A DNA stretch of 64,000 bases from Dipetalonema caudispina (lineage: Eukaryota; Nematoda; Chromadorea; Rhabditida; Onchocercidae): NCBI GenBank assembly GCA_013365325.1, contig JABVXV010000021.1, forward strand, positions 186,001-250,000, written 5' to 3'. Made by a program: the position numbers and the translations under genes. Of the stretch, positions 60,648-64,000 are shown piece by piece; within the stretch, counting starts at the first letter, position 1; each line of letters starts with the position of its first letter. The notes beneath the pieces are model-generated. The model made no database searches. It saw only the letters and a program-made list of their open reading frames with translations, and was not told where the DNA came from.

Positions 60648-62375
60648 ATGTCAACAACTGACAGTAGCAAGGTCATTAAGTAAGTTTTTGTACATATATG
60701 TTTCAGGATCACCTATTCAGACATTTTATGGGAGAGATTTATAGGTGTATATTCTTTAACCTTGCAATCGACTTTTATTAAATATCTTGCAGCCCAAAAA
60801 GTTATGATAACTTGTCTGAAATGGCAAAATCAATTCGAGAGCAGATACAAATGAAAGAAGTACCAAAGATAGGCATTATATGCGGTTCCGGTTTAGGCAA
60901 CATTGTAAACTGTATTGAACATGCAGAAATATTATCCTATAGTAAAATTCCTGGTTTCCCAACTACGCATGGTGAGTGATAATTTTTAAGTGAAGCGATT
61001 TCGATCATATTCATCTAATATCTTCGTAAATCTTTTAAATTGTTTGTTTGAAAAATTACCGGTCAAATTATCTATTGTTATTATAAGTGAAAGATATTAG
61101 GAAGTTGCAGTTATTGGCCACAAAGACAATTTAGTATTCGGATATATGAGTGGAAAATATGTTATATGTATGCAGGGTAGATTTCATCCATATGAATATG
61201 GAATGAATTTGGCACTGGTTAGTCATATATTTTATTATTGTTCAAAATGATAAATTCAAAACTGTAACTTGAAATATAATTTGTCGTATAAGTTTTTTTG
61301 CTGATCGAAATAATGATAAAGGAAATTTTAAAAGAAAAAAAATTGTCAAAAATAGTTGGGAGATGCAATTACTGTACAGTCAAATTTTGTTAAATTTAAA
61401 TATGACTTCAAAATATTTATAGTGTGCGATGCCAGTACGAATATTACACTTACTGGGAGTGGAAACGCTACTCGTATCAAATGCAGCTGGTGGGCTGAAT
61501 TCCAATTTCAAAGTGGGTGATTTGATGATAATCAAGGATCATATATTTTTGCCAGGTTTAGCCGGATTTTCACCTTTTGTCGGTTCACATGATCAACGAT
61601 TTGGTGAACGTTTTGTTTCTCTTCATGAAGCTTACAATTCGGAACTGAGGTTTCTATTTTCGTTTTCAGTAGTTTATACCTTTCATTGTACCATATTTCA
61701 TGCAAACGTTACGCAATAAGTTTATTGTTATGGAATATTCCAACATAATGCGATCGAAGTTATACAAAGGCTAATATAAAAAAACTTTTTTTTTTCCAGA
61801 AAATTAGCCATGGAAGTGGGTAAACGACAAAAAATACGAATTCATGAAGGTGTTTATGCAATGAATGGCGGTCCACAATACGAATCTCCCGCTGAAATAC
61901 AAATGTTGAAGACAATTGGGGCAGATGCTGTTGGTAGATGCTATCTTCTATCTTATCATTTCATCTAATCGATAAAAGTTTCAGAAGCAATGAATGATTT
62001 CTTTTTATAATCAATGCTATCTTCTTTCAGGTATGTCAACATGCCATGAAGTTGCTGTCGCATGTCAGATGGGAATGCGAGTTTTCGGCTGTTCACTTAT
62101 TACTAATATGTTCGTTTAAGTCGTAACATTACCAGCAGAAAATTTTATTTCAACAAAGATTTCATTCTGCTTACAGCTAAAGCAAAAACTTCCCTCTGAA
62201 GCTTTTTTTTTTAAAATTATGAGAAGGGGAATATTAAATGAAGTAATTTTATTGCAGAGCAAATCTGGATACCGAGAAGTCAGTAGTGGTAACGCATGAG
62301 GAAGTGCTGAAAGCGGGAGAAGAAGCACAGAAGAGAACCAGCAATTTCATCTACGAAATTGTCAAAAATTTATGA
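60648..62375 (+). CDS. pnp-1: Purine nucleoside phosphorylase, seven exons, 291 residues
   Basis: Exons are 60648-60679, 60793-60971, 61111-61217, 61423-61649, 61800-61933, 62031-62109 and 62258-62375 (876 nt, phases consistent). The enzyme cleaves purine nucleosides with phosphate to base and ribose-1-phosphate in cytosolic purine salvage. Family landmarks are present in order: phosphate-binding ICGSGLG, GH at VIGHKDN, the loop [42 protein letters not shown], purine-site [10 protein letters not shown] with its Glu, [11 protein letters not shown], and SLITN with the base-binding Asn. These motifs fit trimeric PNP rather than MTA phosphorylase, and the length is close to human PNP (289). The first exon codes only [10 protein letters not shown]; its ATG follows a TTTTCAAG that could take a spliced leader. 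The exon 6 donor, GTTCGT, is weak but gives the right phase and SLITNI/ANLDTE continuity. Confidence 0.95.
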
Positions 62376-64000
62376 TTTTTCTATGAAATATCCTTGAAAC
62401 AAGCATGTAAACTTTAGATAGAAAAGCGTATCTTCAGGCTTTTGCCGCTATCATTTTTTAGTAGAACGTTTGATTAAACCGATTTAACGGATTAGCCACT
62501 GAAATGCCGCTTCGGCAAGCACTGTTAGGAGAAACGATCTCACAGTTGCGATATCAATAGCATCATTAGATGAAGTTTAAAAAAAAATTTAACGTGAAAG
62601 TCTCGCTACTTACTCTTTTTCCATACTACTGAACGTACCGGTAATCACTTGTTAGTATTTTTAAAGACAAGCTGACCTCTGAGATTTCTCTGCAGCTCTT
62701 TTCTATCCCAAAACTACTACTTATTTTTCGTTACACGTCTGTTAGATTAGCACGTTAAGGTACTGCGGCTCTTTTATTATACATTCACACCTATCATGAT
62801 TGCATGAATTCGACATAAAATTTCAGTTATTCAAACTTTGCTCTTGTCTTTTTTAAATTATTTCCTTTAATTAATATGTTCCTCTTATTAAAGTGAATGT
62901 AATGTGGAACTGTCAAAAGGTTAATAGTATTGCTAATAATGTGAAATGAGCAAAAATTGCAATGGAAGGTGACCAGTCATAAAAATGGGAAAAACATGAA
63001 TCTTGGACAGATCTATTTCTTTTTTTACTCGAAGTTATACATAACGGTATCGCTAAAAGAATCATGAATACGTTGAAGATTTAAATTCTAGTCCGAGATC
63101 CTTTATCATTTTTCTCGAAGCACAAAACGATCTGAGAGTGTGAAAAACAAAGCTGATAAACATTCACAAAGCTGAAAAACTACAAATGTAAACGTTGAAA
63201 ATGTCGAGATAATTGTCGCAGAATAGCGCGATTTATTTTATGCTGTATCGTCAAATAATGATCCTAATAAAAATTAAGGACTTCTAGTTTCTAGTAATAT
63301 CATTTCAATAATCAAAAAATAAATCAATAAAACTGTTACAAAATTCAGAACTTCCTCTGACATCTAATATGTAAGAGCCAGTATTAATTAATGAACTGTT
63401 TGATTAGCGTTATATGTTGAATGTTTGTTTTAATTTATTATCCTTTTGTTGCTATCCTGAGTGAGGATAACAAGTAGATGTCATTTGATCTACAATTCGG
63501 CGTCAATTTTGAAATTCAAGCAAACTACTGAAAATACTATAGTACTGATGAAGGAGTTGTTTATCACTAAACAACAAATCGTGAATGATATCTGTGGTTC
63601 TAAAAGTTCTCATACTTTAAAGGAAATAATTTAATGATATATATTTTCATATTGCAAATGCACATGATAAGCATTCAGTTAGTTCGATCAATTTAATCTA
63701 ACAATCAGTGGGTCAGTAAATGAGTGAGTGGCAGGAAATGAAATGTTGAGTAGTTTAGATGCTGAAAAACAATAAAAGAAATTTAGAAGAAAATACGCTC
63801 TAAGTCAGTGTGGCGTGGATGTAATGCGGTATAGAGGAAGGGAGTTGTGATTAGCACAGCAGGAAGAGCTTTAAGTTGTGGATAATGGCTGGATGGATAC
63901 AGTGGTTAGTATCTGACAAAATCCAGAAGATGTGAGTGTGTTAGCAACGCACAACTGCTTCAACTTGTCATACAACACCTACTTTCCGTCATATACTCCC
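62376..64000. other. Non-coding region after the purine phosphorylase gene
   Basis: The last 1.6 kb has no supported open frame. AATAAA motifs occur near 63265 and 63317-63330, far from the stop codon. I see nothing else in it. Confidence 0.6.

Overview
The window is nuclear DNA from a parasitic-type nematode, most likely a filarial or other spirurid (clade III) worm. The evidence is a cuticle collagen with the nematode N-terminal box, short T-rich splice acceptors, protein genes that resemble Caenorhabditis elegans genes but are clearly diverged, AT-rich non-coding DNA, and compact multi-exon genes separated by long empty stretches. There are no bacterial features, IS elements or CRISPR arrays.

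Layout. (1) 1-15364, plus strand: the 3' end of a giant gene. One exon is open from the first bases of the window to 14055 (about 4,684 codons), followed by a small last exon. The protein is acidic, Glu/Ser/Lys-rich and repetitive, and is best explained as the tail of a giant neuronal ankyrin (UNC-44-like). (2) 17885-21117, minus strand: a six-exon cuticle collagen of 398 residues. (3) 21118-40496: about 19 kb with no confident gene, holding a perfect 36-bp palindrome and some weak small ORFs. (4) 40497-44420, plus strand: an HNF4-type nuclear hormone receptor in about 12 exons. (5) 46244-47874, minus strand: proteasome subunit alpha-5 (pas-5), seven exons, 248 residues. (6) 49288-55646, plus strand: an 18-exon RCC1-repeat protein of 1,262 residues, probably GLO-4-like. 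(7) 60648-62375, plus strand: purine nucleoside phosphorylase, seven exons, 291 residues. (8) 62376 to the end: non-coding.

For the five complete genes I assembled exons by hand from splice sites, reading phase and family similarity. The phases close perfectly for the collagen, pas-5, the RCC1 gene and the phosphorylase. The genes serve unrelated functions (neuronal cytoskeleton, cuticle, transcription, proteasome, vesicle trafficking, purine salvage) and do not form an operon. pas-5 and the RCC1 gene are divergently transcribed across a gap of about 1.4 kb. From memory and unverified, unc-44, an HNF4-type receptor gene (nhr-31) and pnp-1 all lie on C. elegans chromosome IV, which would fit conserved linkage.

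The most unusual content is in the giant exon (a 58-residue tandem repeat array, four recurring Ala-rich hydrophobic segments in an otherwise hydrophilic protein, and a C-terminal EFER repeat), together with the palindrome at 28609-28644 and a 43-bp alternating purine-pyrimidine tract in front of the receptor gene. I found no clear new multi-gene system.
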